This document shows, one piece after another, positions 11,735 to 20,883 of a DNA stretch of 64,000 nucleotides. The notes under the pieces are model-generated. The model did not search any database and was not told where the DNA came from. It saw only the letters and a program-made list of their open reading frames with translations. Position 1 is the stretch's first letter, and each line of letters opens with the position of its first letter. Position numbers and translations under genes: made by a program. Source of the stretch: Candidatus Hydrogenedentota bacterium (lineage in GTDB: Bacteria; Hydrogenedentota; Hydrogenedentia; Hydrogenedentales; SLHB01); the NCBI GenBank assembly GCA_020848835.1, contig JADLHJ010000059.1, positions 62,001 through 126,000 on the forward strand, given 5' to 3'.

Positions 11735-12808
11735 CTACTTGCTCAGCGCGGCGACTTGGCCCGATTTGGCGAGTTGCGCATACGTTTCGTCGAGAAGGGC
11801 TTCGGTCTGTTCCCAGCCGATGCACGAATCCGTAATCGAGACACCATACTTCAGCGCCGAAGGATCGTCGCCAAGCGGCTGGCTTCCTTCATTCAGATTG
11901 CTCTCGATCATCAGGCCAAGAATATCGTGATTGCCTTCAAGGCGTTGCTTAACAACATCGCGCATGACCGCCGGCTGATTGCGATAATCCTTGTTCGAAT
12001 TCGCGTGACTGCAATCCACGAGGATATGCGGTTCGAGATTGCGCTTTACCAGCATCGCGCGCGCTTCCGCAATATGCTCCGGGCCGTAGTTCGGGCCGGA
12101 ACGCCCGCCGCGCAGAATGAGTTGGCCGTCCGGGTTGCCCGTGGTATTGACGATACATGTTTGCCCGTCGGCATCGATGCCCAGAAATGCGTGTGCGTGC
12201 CGGGCTGCTTCCATCGCGTCCAACGCGACTTGCAGGTTGCCGTCTGTACCGTTCTTGAATCCGACCGGCATCGAGAGACCACTGGCCATCTGCCGATGCG
12301 TCTGCGATTCCGTCGTGCGCGCGCCAAGCGACGCCCAGGTCACGAGGTCCGCGGTGTACTGCGGGGTGATCGGGTCGAGCATTTCCGTGGCGCAGGGCAT
12401 GCCCATTTCGTTGATGCGCAGGAGGATCTCGCGCGCCTTATGAATACCCGCGCTCAGGTCGAAAGACCCATCAAGGTGCGGATCGTTAATTAAACCTTTC
12501 CAGCCAATGGTCGTGCGGGGCTTCTCGAAATATACGCGCATGACCACGAGGATGCGTTCGCTGACCCGATAGGCGACCTCTGTAATTCGCTGGGCGTACT
12601 CAATCGCGGACTGCTCGTTGTGAATCGAGCAGGGGCCAACTACGACGAGGAGGCGAGGGTCTTCACGGCGGTGAATCGCGCGAATGGCATCACGCCCGCT
12701 CACGACCGTGGCGCAGGCCTTTTCCGAAAGCGGTAGAAACTCCTTGATGTCCCGCGGGGAAACAAGCGGGGTCAGGGAGCGGACATGTATGTCTTGGGTG
12801 CGCTGCAT
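11735..12808 (-). CDS. aroG: 3-deoxy-7-phosphoheptulonate synthase (DAHP synthase, class I)
   Basis: The 357-residue enzyme condenses phosphoenolpyruvate and erythrose 4-phosphate, the first step of the shikimate pathway. Family motifs are intact: VVGPCSIHN, RTTIGWKG, the metal/substrate motif ILVDCSHANS, GLMIESNLNEGSQ and ITDSCIGW near the end. Length matches the E. coli AroG/F/H enzymes (about 350 residues). The N-terminal extension that carries the feedback-inhibition site in those enzymes is present, but which aromatic amino acid inhibits it cannot be told. The start ATG at 12808 has AAGGA eight bases upstream. The aroA gene of the same pathway lies 46 kb away in this window. Confidence 0.95.
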   Translation of the reverse strand: MQRTQDIHVRSLTPLVSPRDIKEFLPLSEKACATVVSGRDAIRAIHRREDPRLLVVVGPCSIHNEQSAIEYAQRITEVAYRVSERILVVMRVYFEKPRTTIGWKGLINDPHLDGSFDLSAGIHKAREILLRINEMGMPCATEMLDPITPQYTADLVTWASLGARTTESQTHRQMASGLSMPVGFKNGTDGNLQVALDAMEAARHAHAFLGIDADGQTCIVNTTGNPDGQLILRGGRSGPNYGPEHIAEARAMLVKRNLEPHILVDCSHANSNKDYRNQPAVMRDVVKQRLEGNHDILGLMIESNLNEGSQPLGDDPSALKYGVSITDSCIGWEQTEALLDETYAQLAKSGQVAALSK

Positions 12809-13305
12809 TCCGAAGTCCTTGTAAACGCATATTGTTACATAAATCGGAGCAACGGCTCAATCCTGATGCAGGACGAGCCCGCACTGTCTTGCCAAGAGCG
12901 GCCTGGGGCATGTGCGTTGTACAGCGGTAATGGACCTATGTGGACGAACTTGGACCCCATGTACGAGCCCGTGCCTTCTCGACACGTGGGCGACTCTCTA
13001 TAGTCAGCCCACGGCGTTACACTCTGGCAGGAAATACTGGAGCTCGGATTACATGGTAAGTCGGAATTGCGCAGTTGGGAAACATGGGGTATTGCCGGAT
13101 GAAGAGAGGTTACGCGATGCGAACAAAGCCGTCATTGGCTGACCCTGGTGCTGATACAGCACTTGATAGTTGAATCCGCACGCGAAACGACCTCTAATTG
13201 GTTGTCAATTTTGCTAAAAATTATTGCTTTTTTGGACTCAATATAAATTGTCGTCTGGCAAGCGCTGCGCCGTCGGGGCGGACGGTATTTCCCCGGGTTG
13301 GCGCA
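12809..13305. other. Intergenic region between divergent aroG and the propeller cluster
   Basis: About 500 bases without a convincing gene. The final third is notably AT-rich (around 13195-13250, including runs of A and T). The region should contain the aroG promoter on the minus strand and regulatory sequence for the first propeller gene. No hairpin with a T run and no tRNA is visible. Confidence 0.5.
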
Positions 13306-13314
13306 TGTTATAGT
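13306..13314 (+). promoter_or_regulatory. Extended -10 of propeller gene 1
   Basis: TGT followed by TATAGT lies 32 bases upstream of the ATG at 13346, an extended -10 with no good -35. It would give a leader of about 25 bases. Confidence 0.5.
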
Positions 13315-13345
13315 GGCGCGGGCCTGGATCTTTCTGGAGTAGTAC

Positions 13346-14998
13346 ATGCGGTGTGTTGTTGCTTGTGGCGCTTTTGCTGCCTCGCTTCTTTTTGCCTCGC
13401 CCCATGCATTCGCGGGGCTGGGCTTCAGCGATCCCATCGCCATCGAAAAAGGCGCCAACAATGATACCAATCCCGATAGCGGACCTCGGCTGGAGTGGGG
13501 GAACGGCGTCTGGATTGCGTCGTGGCACAAGGGCGACCTTGCCGTCGAAACGGATGTGGTAATCTCCCGGTCGGTGGACAATGGCGCGACTTGGTCAGAG
13601 CCGGTGGCCTTGAACGATAACGCCGACACAGATAGCGTTCCCGATTACAGCATTCGCACGGCAACCGATGGTGCTGGGAACTGGGTGGCGATCTGGGTCA
13701 TCGATCTTGGTTTTGCGAGCAACATAGCGAACAGCAGTATCATGGTTTCGCATTCGTCGGACGATGGCGCAACTTGGAGCGATCCTGAAGTCCTCAGTAC
13801 CAAGGCAGACATTTACTCGACATTTGCGTTGCTGTTTGCGGCCGGAACGCCATTGCCGTGGCTATCCACCGACGCGCAGGGAAATTGGCTCGCCGCGTGG
13901 CGTTGCTCTGTACCTACGGATGCATCGGGCGACATCGACATCCTCTGTTCGCATTCGGAGGATAACGGCGAGACTTGGAGTAGTCCCGCTCCCGTGAGCC
14001 CTGCCGGTGACACCGTAAACGATTCAGGTCCGCGCCTGGTATCCATCGGCACAGGCCGCTGGATGATCATGTGGAACTACGCCGATTTTCTTGTGGCAGA
14101 CGGGCTCCTCGTCGCGCGTTCGAACAACAACGGCGAATCCTGGGGCCTGCCGACAACACTTCAAAATTATGGCGCAAGCGACACCGTGCGCCGCGCCATA
14201 CAGCGTCTTGACAGTGATGGCGACGGAACGTGGATCGGTATCGGCGATGTGACCGATTGGGACTTATCCGGTTCCATTCCACTCCCAACAACTGACAGCG
14301 ATATTTTCCTTATTCGATCGGAAGACAACGGGCGAACCTGGACGGAGCCGGTTGTTGTCAATTCGAATGCGTCCAACCCTGCATTGAACGACGGCATTGG
14401 ATCGCTAACGACGGATAAACAGGGCAATTGGATGCTGGCGTGGACGACCGGCAACACACAGATTCCCGATCCGGACACGGACCTCAGTGCGTGTTTCTCT
14501 ACCGACAATGGTGTCACGTGGACTTCGAGAGTAACGATCAATTCAAATGCACGGAAAGACGGTGGCGACGACGCATTTACCGGCGTGAAGACTGATGGTC
14601 TGGGCAATTGGGTGGTGACCTGGTCGTCTAACAATATCCTCCCCGGCAATACCGATAACGAAGATACCGATATTCATGCCACGACAAGCACACTCACAAC
14701 TGGTGACAACCTCTTTGTCTTATCCCCGGACGGCGGGGAACAATGGGAGACAGGCAAGCGCCGGGCCATCGAATGGCTCTCCGTCGGCAACGTGGGGAAA
14801 CGCGTAAACATCAATCTCCTGCGTAACGATCAACTTGTCGCCGAGCTAAAGGATCGCGTGTTGAACGACGGCCTCTTCAAGTGGCGCATCCCCGCGGAGA
14901 CGGAGCCGGGCGCGAAATACAGTGTACAAGTAATTTCCCGCGACAACCCGGCCATCAGCGACACCAGTGACGGGCGCTTCCGTATCGTTTTGCCCTAA
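13346..14998 (+). CDS. Secreted Asp-box beta-propeller protein with Kre9/KNH-like C-terminal domain, paralog 1
   Basis: The 550-residue product has a short Sec signal peptide ending at about Ala-Phe-Ala and then repeated modules of about 60 residues. Six Asp-box motifs (S-x-D-x-G-x-T-W type) are visible, such as SRSVDNGATW, SHSSDDGATW, SHSEDNGETW and IRSEDNGRTW, each followed by a D-rich loop and a GNWVAIW-like strand. With the N-terminal half-module this suggests a seven-bladed propeller. The last 90 residues (from LFVLSPDGGEQWETGKRRAIEW) are an Ig-like Kre9/KNH-type domain. Sialidases also carry Asp-boxes, but no arginine triad or FRIP motif is recognisable here, so a binding or structural role is more likely. 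This is the most divergent of the first four copies, with irregular modules 3 and 5. Confidence 0.8.
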   Translation: MRCVVACGAFAASLLFASPHAFAGLGFSDPIAIEKGANNDTNPDSGPRLEWGNGVWIASWHKGDLAVETDVVISRSVDNGATWSEPVALNDNADTDSVPDYSIRTATDGAGNWVAIWVIDLGFASNIANSSIMVSHSSDDGATWSDPEVLSTKADIYSTFALLFAAGTPLPWLSTDAQGNWLAAWRCSVPTDASGDIDILCSHSEDNGETWSSPAPVSPAGDTVNDSGPRLVSIGTGRWMIMWNYADFLVADGLLVARSNNNGESWGLPTTLQNYGASDTVRRAIQRLDSDGDGTWIGIGDVTDWDLSGSIPLPTTDSDIFLIRSEDNGRTWTEPVVVNSNASNPALNDGIGSLTTDKQGNWMLAWTTGNTQIPDPDTDLSACFSTDNGVTWTSRVTINSNARKDGGDDAFTGVKTDGLGNWVVTWSSNNILPGNTDNEDTDIHATTSTLTTGDNLFVLSPDGGEQWETGKRRAIEWLSVGNVGKRVNINLLRNDQLVAELKDRVLNDGLFKWRIPAETEPGAKYSVQVISRDNPAISDTSDGRFRIVLP

Positions 14999-15010
14999 CT
15001 GAAGATTTAA

Positions 15011-15039
15011 CTGTCACACGGTAGGCGTATGTGTATAAT
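15011..15039 (+). promoter_or_regulatory. Promoter of propeller gene 2
   Basis: CTGTCA at 15011-15016 and a perfect TATAAT at 15034-15039 are separated by 17 bases. The site lies in the 85-base gap after propeller gene 1, so the paralogs appear to be transcribed individually rather than only as one operon. Confidence 0.6.
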
Positions 15040-15083
15040 TGCGCCCGAAGTGCCACGCAATCGTTTCGATTGGGGGAATTGCC

Positions 15084-16757
15084 GTGCGACACCTTTCTGC
15101 TTCCGCCTTGCCGCTCGTCCTGGGTTCGTGCTTACTCCTTGCGCAACCGGCTTCCGCAACACTGGGCTTTGCCGAACCCGCTGTGCTCAATTCAACCGCC
15201 GCAAGCGACGCGGCAGCCGCGGACAACACAACCGACATTGCAACAGACGGTGATGGCCACTGGGTTGCTGTGTGGAGTTCGTTCAATTCGTTGGGCAACA
15301 CCATCGGCACGGATTCTGACATTCTCGTCGCAAGATCAAACGACAATGGCGCGACGTGGACCAATGCGGCCCCGCTCAACTCCAATGCGGATGTCGATGC
15401 CGGCAGCGACTCAAACCCAGTTGTCTCTACCGATGGCGCAGGAGTATGGATAGCCGCGTGGGCGACGACGGACGATCTCGAAGAAACGATCGGCACGGAC
15501 GGCGACATCCTTTTTGCGCGTTCAACGGACAACGGGGTCACGTGGAGTGACGTTTCCGTTCTGCATTCAAACGCGGACACGGACAGCGGCGTGGACGCGA
15601 TGCCACGACTTGTAAACGACGGCGGCTTGAATTGGATCGCGTCGTGGCAATCAACGGATACCCTTGGGGGGTCGGTCGGCACAGACAACGACGTTTTCTA
15701 CGTGCTGTCCGATGACGGTGGTCTGAACTGGACAGGCGTGACCACCCTTAATTCGAACGCATCGACGGACATCGGTCTGGATACGAATGCAACGATCGCG
15801 ACTGACCGCGCGGGCAACTGGGTCGCCGTGTGGGAGACGAACGATCCCTTTGGCAACACGGTTGGCACCGACTACGACATCTTCGTGGCGCGCTCGACGA
15901 ACAACGGCCAATCCTGGACTACGATGGCGCCGCTCAACTCAAACGCCACGACCGACACCGGCAACGATCGTGCGCCCAGTGTCGAGTACGGTGGCGCTGG
16001 AGAGTGGGCCCTTATATGGCACTCGAACGATACACTCGGAAACACCGTCGGCACCGACAACGATATCTTTGTCGCGTCTTCTGAGGACAGCGGCGCGACA
16101 TGGAGCGACGTAAAAGCGCTCGATCCCAACGCCGGTACGGACACTGTGGGCGACGTCAACGCAACGGTGCGCAGCGACACGGCGGGCAACTGGCTCGCCG
16201 TCTGGCACGGATTGCACACCGTTGCCGGCGGTGACTATGACGTTTTTGCGTCTTCATCATCAGACGGTGGCGCGACGTGGGGTCTTGTGGCTGTGCTTTA
16301 TGAAGGCGCGGATTCAGATGTCGGCAACGACATCAATGCGCGCGCCGCGACAGACGGGCTTGGCAATTGGGCAGTCGCGTGGCAGTCCACCAACTCGCTT
16401 TCCGGCACGATCGGTTCCGACAACGACATTTTAATTTCGACGAGCAGTGCATTGTCTGTGAATGGTCTTACGGTAATCGCGCCGAACGGCGATGAAAAAT
16501 GGAAGCACGACAGCAAACGGAAAATTCTTTGGTCTTCCACAGGAACTATTGGCGCTAAAGTACGACTCGATTTATTTCGCAACGGCAGCTTTATCACGAC
16601 CATCAAAACGAAGACGAAGAACGACGGTAAACAAAGCTGGATTCTGCCAAGCAATATCCCGGCTGGTACCGGTTACGCGATCCGCGTCACGGCGAAACAA
16701 GACGCGAACATCATGGATGAAAGCGACGGGACCTTCCGAATTAAGCCGGCAAACTAA
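15084..16757 (+). CDS. Secreted Asp-box beta-propeller protein with Kre9/KNH-like C-terminal domain, paralog 2
   Basis: The 557-residue product is started at the GTG at 15084, which has GGGGGA seven bases upstream and gives a clean signal peptide (RHLSASALPLVLGSCLLL, then ASA-T). A longer frame from TTG 15039 overlaps the promoter and is rejected. This is the most regular copy: the unit reads roughly ARSTDNGATWS, then LNSNADTDSG.D, then ATDGAGNWVAVWQS, then GTDNDIFV, repeated six times plus an N-terminal partial unit, about 61 residues per unit. The acidic N-A-D-T-D-x-G loops look suited to calcium. The C-terminal domain begins at LTVIAPNGDEKW and ends in SDGTFRIKP. Secreted; ligand unknown. 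Confidence 0.82.
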   Translation: MRHLSASALPLVLGSCLLLAQPASATLGFAEPAVLNSTAASDAAAADNTTDIATDGDGHWVAVWSSFNSLGNTIGTDSDILVARSNDNGATWTNAAPLNSNADVDAGSDSNPVVSTDGAGVWIAAWATTDDLEETIGTDGDILFARSTDNGVTWSDVSVLHSNADTDSGVDAMPRLVNDGGLNWIASWQSTDTLGGSVGTDNDVFYVLSDDGGLNWTGVTTLNSNASTDIGLDTNATIATDRAGNWVAVWETNDPFGNTVGTDYDIFVARSTNNGQSWTTMAPLNSNATTDTGNDRAPSVEYGGAGEWALIWHSNDTLGNTVGTDNDIFVASSEDSGATWSDVKALDPNAGTDTVGDVNATVRSDTAGNWLAVWHGLHTVAGGDYDVFASSSSDGGATWGLVAVLYEGADSDVGNDINARAATDGLGNWAVAWQSTNSLSGTIGSDNDILISTSSALSVNGLTVIAPNGDEKWKHDSKRKILWSSTGTIGAKVRLDLFRNGSFITTIKTKTKNDGKQSWILPSNIPAGTGYAIRVTAKQDANIMDESDGTFRIKPAN

Positions 16758-16847
16758 CCTTTCCGCCTCTCTGTACCATTTAGTTCCATTTTTTGAAACT
16801 TTGCCGCCGGTTATCGGTATTTTGGGGAACCATCTTTTCATATCTTG

Positions 16848-16856
16848 TGTTACACT
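16848..16856 (+). promoter_or_regulatory. Extended -10 of propeller gene 3
   Basis: TGT followed by TACACT lies about 90 bases before the ATG at 16946 in the 188-base gap after propeller gene 2. It is similar in sequence to the element before propeller gene 5. Confidence 0.45.
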
Positions 16857-16945
16857 CCCGTCGTTGTCTCCCAAGGGGTTGGGGGGAGCGGCGCTTTGTC
16901 GTCGCAACTCTGGTGCTATTCAAAATCAGTTAGGAGTGGAATTCC

Positions 16946-18571
16946 ATGCGTGTTCGTCTTGGTGGGATTTTGTTCGCCGTAACATTGTCCGCAATTTTTT
17001 TCGTCGGCATCGCCGCGTATGCGGACTCCTCATTTGGTGATCCGGAACCGGTAAACAACAACGCCAATTCTGATATTGAGTTGGACGGCAATCCCTCCGT
17101 TGCCAGCGATGGCTCGGGCAATCTAGTCACGGTTTGGGTGTCGGCCAATCTTCAAGACAACGGCATCGGCAATGACGGCGACATCTTCGCCGCGTACTCG
17201 TCCGATGGCGGCGCGAACTGGAGCAATCCCATCGCTATTACCACGGATGATGCCGCCGACCAAGGCCCGGCCGTCGCCACCGACGGCGCAGGAAACTGGG
17301 TCGCCGCATGGTCATCCGACAATTCGCTGGGCGACATCATCGGCAACGACTATGACATTCTTTTTTCTCGTTCGACGGATAACGGCCAGACGTGGTCCAC
17401 GCCGACATTCTTAAATTCGCTCGCGCCGACGAGTAACGCCAGCGATTTCGATGTGACGGTAGTTGCAGGTGGCCCTGATCTTTTCATCGCAGCGTGGGAT
17501 TCCAATGGAAACGTTGGCACCGGCAGCGATACCGAAATTCATTACGCCCGCTCCAAGAACGGCGGCGGCTCGTGGAGCGATGAGGAAGCGCTGAACCCGG
17601 ACGCCGATTCGGACAATTCAAAGTTCGATCAGCAACCCCATCTCGCGTCCGACGGCCAAGGCAACTGGGTCGCTATTTGGCTCGGTGAAGGGGAAGACTC
17701 GATTTACGATGTGTTGACGGCGCGCTCGACCAACGACGGTAAATCGTGGAAGAGCCAAAAGACCGCGGGTTCCGGTTCAGGTCTACCCCGGATCGCAACG
17801 GACGGCGCGGGTAACTGGGTCGCCGTATGGTATCTCCTCGATCCGGTAAAAGGGCTTGCGGATAACGACAACGACATCATCGTAGTCCGTTCTACCAATA
17901 ACGGCGGATCGTGGACCGCGCAAGAGTTTCTCAATTCCGAAGCCGATGGCGACGCGCACAACGATTACAAACCGTCGATTGCGACAGACGGCATCGGCAC
18001 TTGGCTTGTCGTGTGGGCCTCAACCAATCCGCTCGATGGCGGTGCCGCGGCGGATTTCGATATTCACACCGCCCGCTCCACCGACAATGGTGCAACGTGG
18101 ACCAACGCAAAGCAGCTTCACAACAATGCCGGCACGGACTTGGGCAGCGACACGAATCCGGTAGCCATTAACAAGGGCGAAGACGATTGGTTTGTGGGCT
18201 GGGAATCGTATGAACCGTTTGTCGATCTCGGCAGCGATGCCGACATTCTCTCCGTGCGCGCATTCCCGTCCACCTACACCATTACCAACCCGAACGGGGG
18301 AGAAGAGTGGAAAATCGGCAAGAAGGGCACGATACAGTGGAATTCCTCTGAAAGCCTCGGCAAGGTCAAATTAATCCTGCTTAAGGGCGGCGTCGAGATC
18401 ACGACGATCAAAAACAAGACCAAAGACGACGGTGAATATAAGTGGGAAGTGCCCGTCGGCGTTGGCACGGGCAACAACTTCCGTGTCCGCATCGAAGCGA
18501 AAAACGACAGCAACAACGCTGACGAAAGCGATGCAAACTTCACCATCAAATCTGGCAAATCCGCGCGGTAA
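16946..18571 (+). CDS. Secreted Asp-box beta-propeller protein with Kre9/KNH-like C-terminal domain, paralog 3
   Basis: The 541-residue product starts at an ATG with AGGAGTGG upstream and has a signal peptide (GGILFAVTLSAIFFVGIAAYA-DS). Six Asp-boxes are visible, including AYSSDGGANW, SRSTDNGQTW, ARSKNGGGSW and ARSTDNGATW, again implying seven modules. The fourth module is shortened, its acidic loop having been reduced to SGSGLPRIATDG. The C-terminal Kre9/KNH-like domain starts at YTITNPNGGEEWKIGKK and ends ESDANFTIKS. A gap of 30 bases separates it from the next paralog, the tightest spacing in the family, so genes 3 and 4 may be cotranscribed. Confidence 0.82.
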   Translation: MRVRLGGILFAVTLSAIFFVGIAAYADSSFGDPEPVNNNANSDIELDGNPSVASDGSGNLVTVWVSANLQDNGIGNDGDIFAAYSSDGGANWSNPIAITTDDAADQGPAVATDGAGNWVAAWSSDNSLGDIIGNDYDILFSRSTDNGQTWSTPTFLNSLAPTSNASDFDVTVVAGGPDLFIAAWDSNGNVGTGSDTEIHYARSKNGGGSWSDEEALNPDADSDNSKFDQQPHLASDGQGNWVAIWLGEGEDSIYDVLTARSTNDGKSWKSQKTAGSGSGLPRIATDGAGNWVAVWYLLDPVKGLADNDNDIIVVRSTNNGGSWTAQEFLNSEADGDAHNDYKPSIATDGIGTWLVVWASTNPLDGGAAADFDIHTARSTDNGATWTNAKQLHNNAGTDLGSDTNPVAINKGEDDWFVGWESYEPFVDLGSDADILSVRAFPSTYTITNPNGGEEWKIGKKGTIQWNSSESLGKVKLILLKGGVEITTIKNKTKDDGEYKWEVPVGVGTGNNFRVRIEAKNDSNNADESDANFTIKSGKSAR

Positions 18572-18601
18572 CACGCCGAGCACGAGGAGTACAACTACGC
18601 T

Positions 18602-20275
18602 ATGGGAACATACATGATTCACCTTCGTACGCACTGTGTGATGTTCGCGATTTGCGCGCTCGTCGCTCCGTGCGCGTTTGGGGCTTTCGGCTTTTCCTCG
18701 TCCGCGGCGCTGAACTCTGGCGCGGCGACGGACGGGAGCTTGGGCGATGAAGACCCTGCGGTCGCGGCAGATGGAAGCGGGACGATGATCGCCGTGTGGA
18801 GTTCCAACAATCCACTCACAATTACCGGTACAGACTCGGACATCCACTTCTCCCGTTCGACAAACAACGGCGCAGTATGGAGCACAGCTTCCCAACTCAA
18901 CAGCTTTGCCGGCGTTGACAGCTTTGGCGACTTTCAGCCGTCCATCGCGGGTGACGGAAAGGGCAACTGGGTTTGCGTGTGGGAGTCGTCGCATAACCTT
19001 GCAGGCGCGGGTACGGACAAGGACATCTTTGCGGCGACGTCGACGGATGACGGCGTCTCATGGTCGGATGCGGTGCCGGTCAGCTCGAACGCAACCGAAG
19101 ATGGCAATTCCACTGACGAATACTCAACCATAGTTACCGACGGTAAAGGTCACTGGGTGTGTGTTTGGCATTCCAACAACGACCTTGGCACCGAAGATAC
19201 GGACGACTACGACGTGCTGGTGGCGCGGTCTTCCGACAACGGCGAAACATGGAGCAACGTACAGCCGCTCAATACCAACGCTGCTGCCGACACGGGCTAC
19301 GACATGGATCCTCGCATTGAGACCGATCGCGATGGGACCTGGATCGCTGTTTGGGAATCCGACAATGAGTTGGGCGCCAAGAACGGTGGTGACGGGGATC
19401 TGCTGTACGCAAAGTCCACCGACAATGGCCAAACCTGGACCGAAAACACAACGTTGAACACCGACGCAGACACGGATACAGGCTACGAAACATTCCCCTC
19501 AATTGCCACCGACAGACAGGGGAACTGGGTCGTTACATGGGAAGGTAACGCCAAGTTTAACGATCAAACTACGACCGACTACGAAGCCATGACGGCGCAC
19601 TCTACCGATAATGGCGATACCTGGTCCACACCCATTGCGATTAACAACGATGCAGAGACGGATGGCAACTACGACAGCGAACCTGTGGTCGCCACCGATG
19701 GCGTCGGAACGTGGATCGCAACGTGGCGTAAAGATGGGGATTCGCAAAGCCCCTTTGGCGAAGATGTCGATATCGTCGCTGCAAAATCTACCGACAACGG
19801 CGCGACTTGGACCAGTCTTGATGCGCTCAACACCAGCATGACCTCGGACTCGGGTGGCGACGTTTACGCCGCGCTGGATACCGACCGCGATGGCAATTGG
19901 ATATGCGTGTGGCGTTCCAACGACACCCTTGGCGATACCATCGGCACCGACGTGGACATCCTGTTCGCTACGCTTCAAATCGAAGTGCCGACGCTCACCG
20001 TCACCAAGCCCAACGGTGGTGAGAAGTGGACAGTCGGGAACCAAGAGACGATTGAATGGGAAACAACCGGCGACGCAGGCAACAAGGTTGTCATTGAACT
20101 GCTCAAAGGCTCAAATGTTATCGATACCATCAAAGGCAAAACGAAGAACGACGGACAATTCAGCTGGACCGTACCCAACTCGGTGAACACTGGAAAAGGT
20201 TACAAAGTCCGCGTTTACTCTAAATCGAATGCAAATATTACGGACGACTCGGACGGTAAACTAAAGATTAAATAA
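18602..20275 (+). CDS. Secreted Asp-box beta-propeller protein with Kre9/KNH-like C-terminal domain, paralog 4
   Basis: The 557-residue product has a signal peptide (HCVMFAICALVAPCAFG-AFG). Six Asp-boxes are visible, for example SRSTNNGAVW, ATSTDDGVSW, ARSSDNGETW, AKSTDNGQTW and AKSTDNGATW, with GxWICVW/GNWVVTW strands. The C-terminal domain starts LTVTKPNGGEKWTVGNQ and ends DDSDGKLKIK. A gene start at 18602 is uncertain: GAGGAG lies about 13 bases upstream, and a second in-frame ATG at 18614 would also leave an intact signal peptide. A strong terminator follows at 20298, closing the run of four consecutive paralogs. Confidence 0.82.
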   Translation: MGTYMIHLRTHCVMFAICALVAPCAFGAFGFSSSAALNSGAATDGSLGDEDPAVAADGSGTMIAVWSSNNPLTITGTDSDIHFSRSTNNGAVWSTASQLNSFAGVDSFGDFQPSIAGDGKGNWVCVWESSHNLAGAGTDKDIFAATSTDDGVSWSDAVPVSSNATEDGNSTDEYSTIVTDGKGHWVCVWHSNNDLGTEDTDDYDVLVARSSDNGETWSNVQPLNTNAAADTGYDMDPRIETDRDGTWIAVWESDNELGAKNGGDGDLLYAKSTDNGQTWTENTTLNTDADTDTGYETFPSIATDRQGNWVVTWEGNAKFNDQTTTDYEAMTAHSTDNGDTWSTPIAINNDAETDGNYDSEPVVATDGVGTWIATWRKDGDSQSPFGEDVDIVAAKSTDNGATWTSLDALNTSMTSDSGGDVYAALDTDRDGNWICVWRSNDTLGDTIGTDVDILFATLQIEVPTLTVTKPNGGEKWTVGNQETIEWETTGDAGNKVVIELLKGSNVIDTIKGKTKNDGQFSWTVPNSVNTGKGYKVRVYSKSNANITDDSDGKLKIK

Positions 20276-20297
20276 TCGTCCCACGCATAGAACCTAG

Positions 20298-20336
20298 CGC
20301 CCCGCCCGGCGATGTCTGCGGCGGGGCGTTTTGTTT
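20298..20336 (+). terminator. Rho-independent terminator after propeller gene 4
   Basis: A nine-base GC stem (arms 20298-20306 and 20320-20328) is followed by TTTTGTTT. It sits right between propeller gene 4 and the convergent zinc-ribbon gene. Confidence 0.8.
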
Positions 20337-20709
20337 AGAGCTGCATCACTTGGTCCAAATCGTTAAATACACTTAGTGTGGCTGCGATTACTTGAAACAG
20401 GTAATACACGGTGACCGCGGTATACACGAGAAGGACGGCGGTATAAACAAGCTTCAGCGTGTGATTGAGCCGCGCCGACCGCCACACGAGGGGCAATGCA
20501 AAGGGGCCGATGACGAACAACCCCAGAATCGCGAGCCACACCGGATCGTAATACCAGGCATTACCGCCCTTTTGTCCAAAGCCGCAATACGGACAAAACG
20601 CGAAATGCCGCTCAATAGGTCGACCGCATTTCCTGCAAAGGGTGATGAGTGAGCGCGGAATCTCCGGCGGAGAAGGTGAATTACCAGGCAAGGGGCTTTC
20701 TGCGGACAT
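20335..20709 (-). CDS. Zinc-ribbon membrane protein of unknown function
   Basis: The 124-residue product starts at the ATG at 20709, with CTGGAG upstream. A single zinc ribbon is clear: CRKCGRPIERHFAFCPYCGFG (two CxxC pairs). It is followed by WYYDPVWLAILGLFVIGPFALPLVW, a hydrophobic segment, then TLKLVYTAVLLVYTAVTVYYLFQVI, a second membrane helix. This zinc-ribbon plus two-helix layout is common among small inner-membrane proteins without known function. It interrupts the propeller gene series on the opposite strand, between paralogs 4 and 5. Confidence 0.7.
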   Translation of the reverse strand: MSAESPLPGNSPSPPEIPRSLITLCRKCGRPIERHFAFCPYCGFGQKGGNAWYYDPVWLAILGLFVIGPFALPLVWRSARLNHTLKLVYTAVLLVYTAVTVYYLFQVIAATLSVFNDLDQVMQL

Positions 20710-20824
20710 GCATTTACTCCAGCGAATATTATACTCGCCAAACTCTACGCGCGCGGCTGTTTCTTCGCTACGTTGCCACACCGTCCTCCTACGCAAAAAT
20801 CAGCAATTGCGCCGACGTGCAACG

Positions 20825-20833
20825 TGATACACT
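20825..20833 (+). promoter_or_regulatory. Extended -10 of propeller gene 5
   Basis: TGA followed by TACACT lies about 50 bases upstream of the ATG at 20884, comparable to the element before propeller gene 3. Confidence 0.45.
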
Positions 20834-20883
20834 AGCCCGGTCTAGCTGCAAGCTATTACTCCTAAAATAAGAGGGTACTGTCC

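Noticed and set aside
12809-13345. tRNA or CRISPR in the long gap before the propeller cluster
   Set aside because: No cloverleaf, CCA end, or repeated spacer structure is visible; only an AT-rich promoter-like stretch is seen.
13346-20275. The Asp-box proteins as true sialidases
   Set aside because: Asp-boxes alone occur in many non-sialidase propellers. No FRIP motif, arginine triad or Tyr/Glu nucleophile pair can be seen in any copy.
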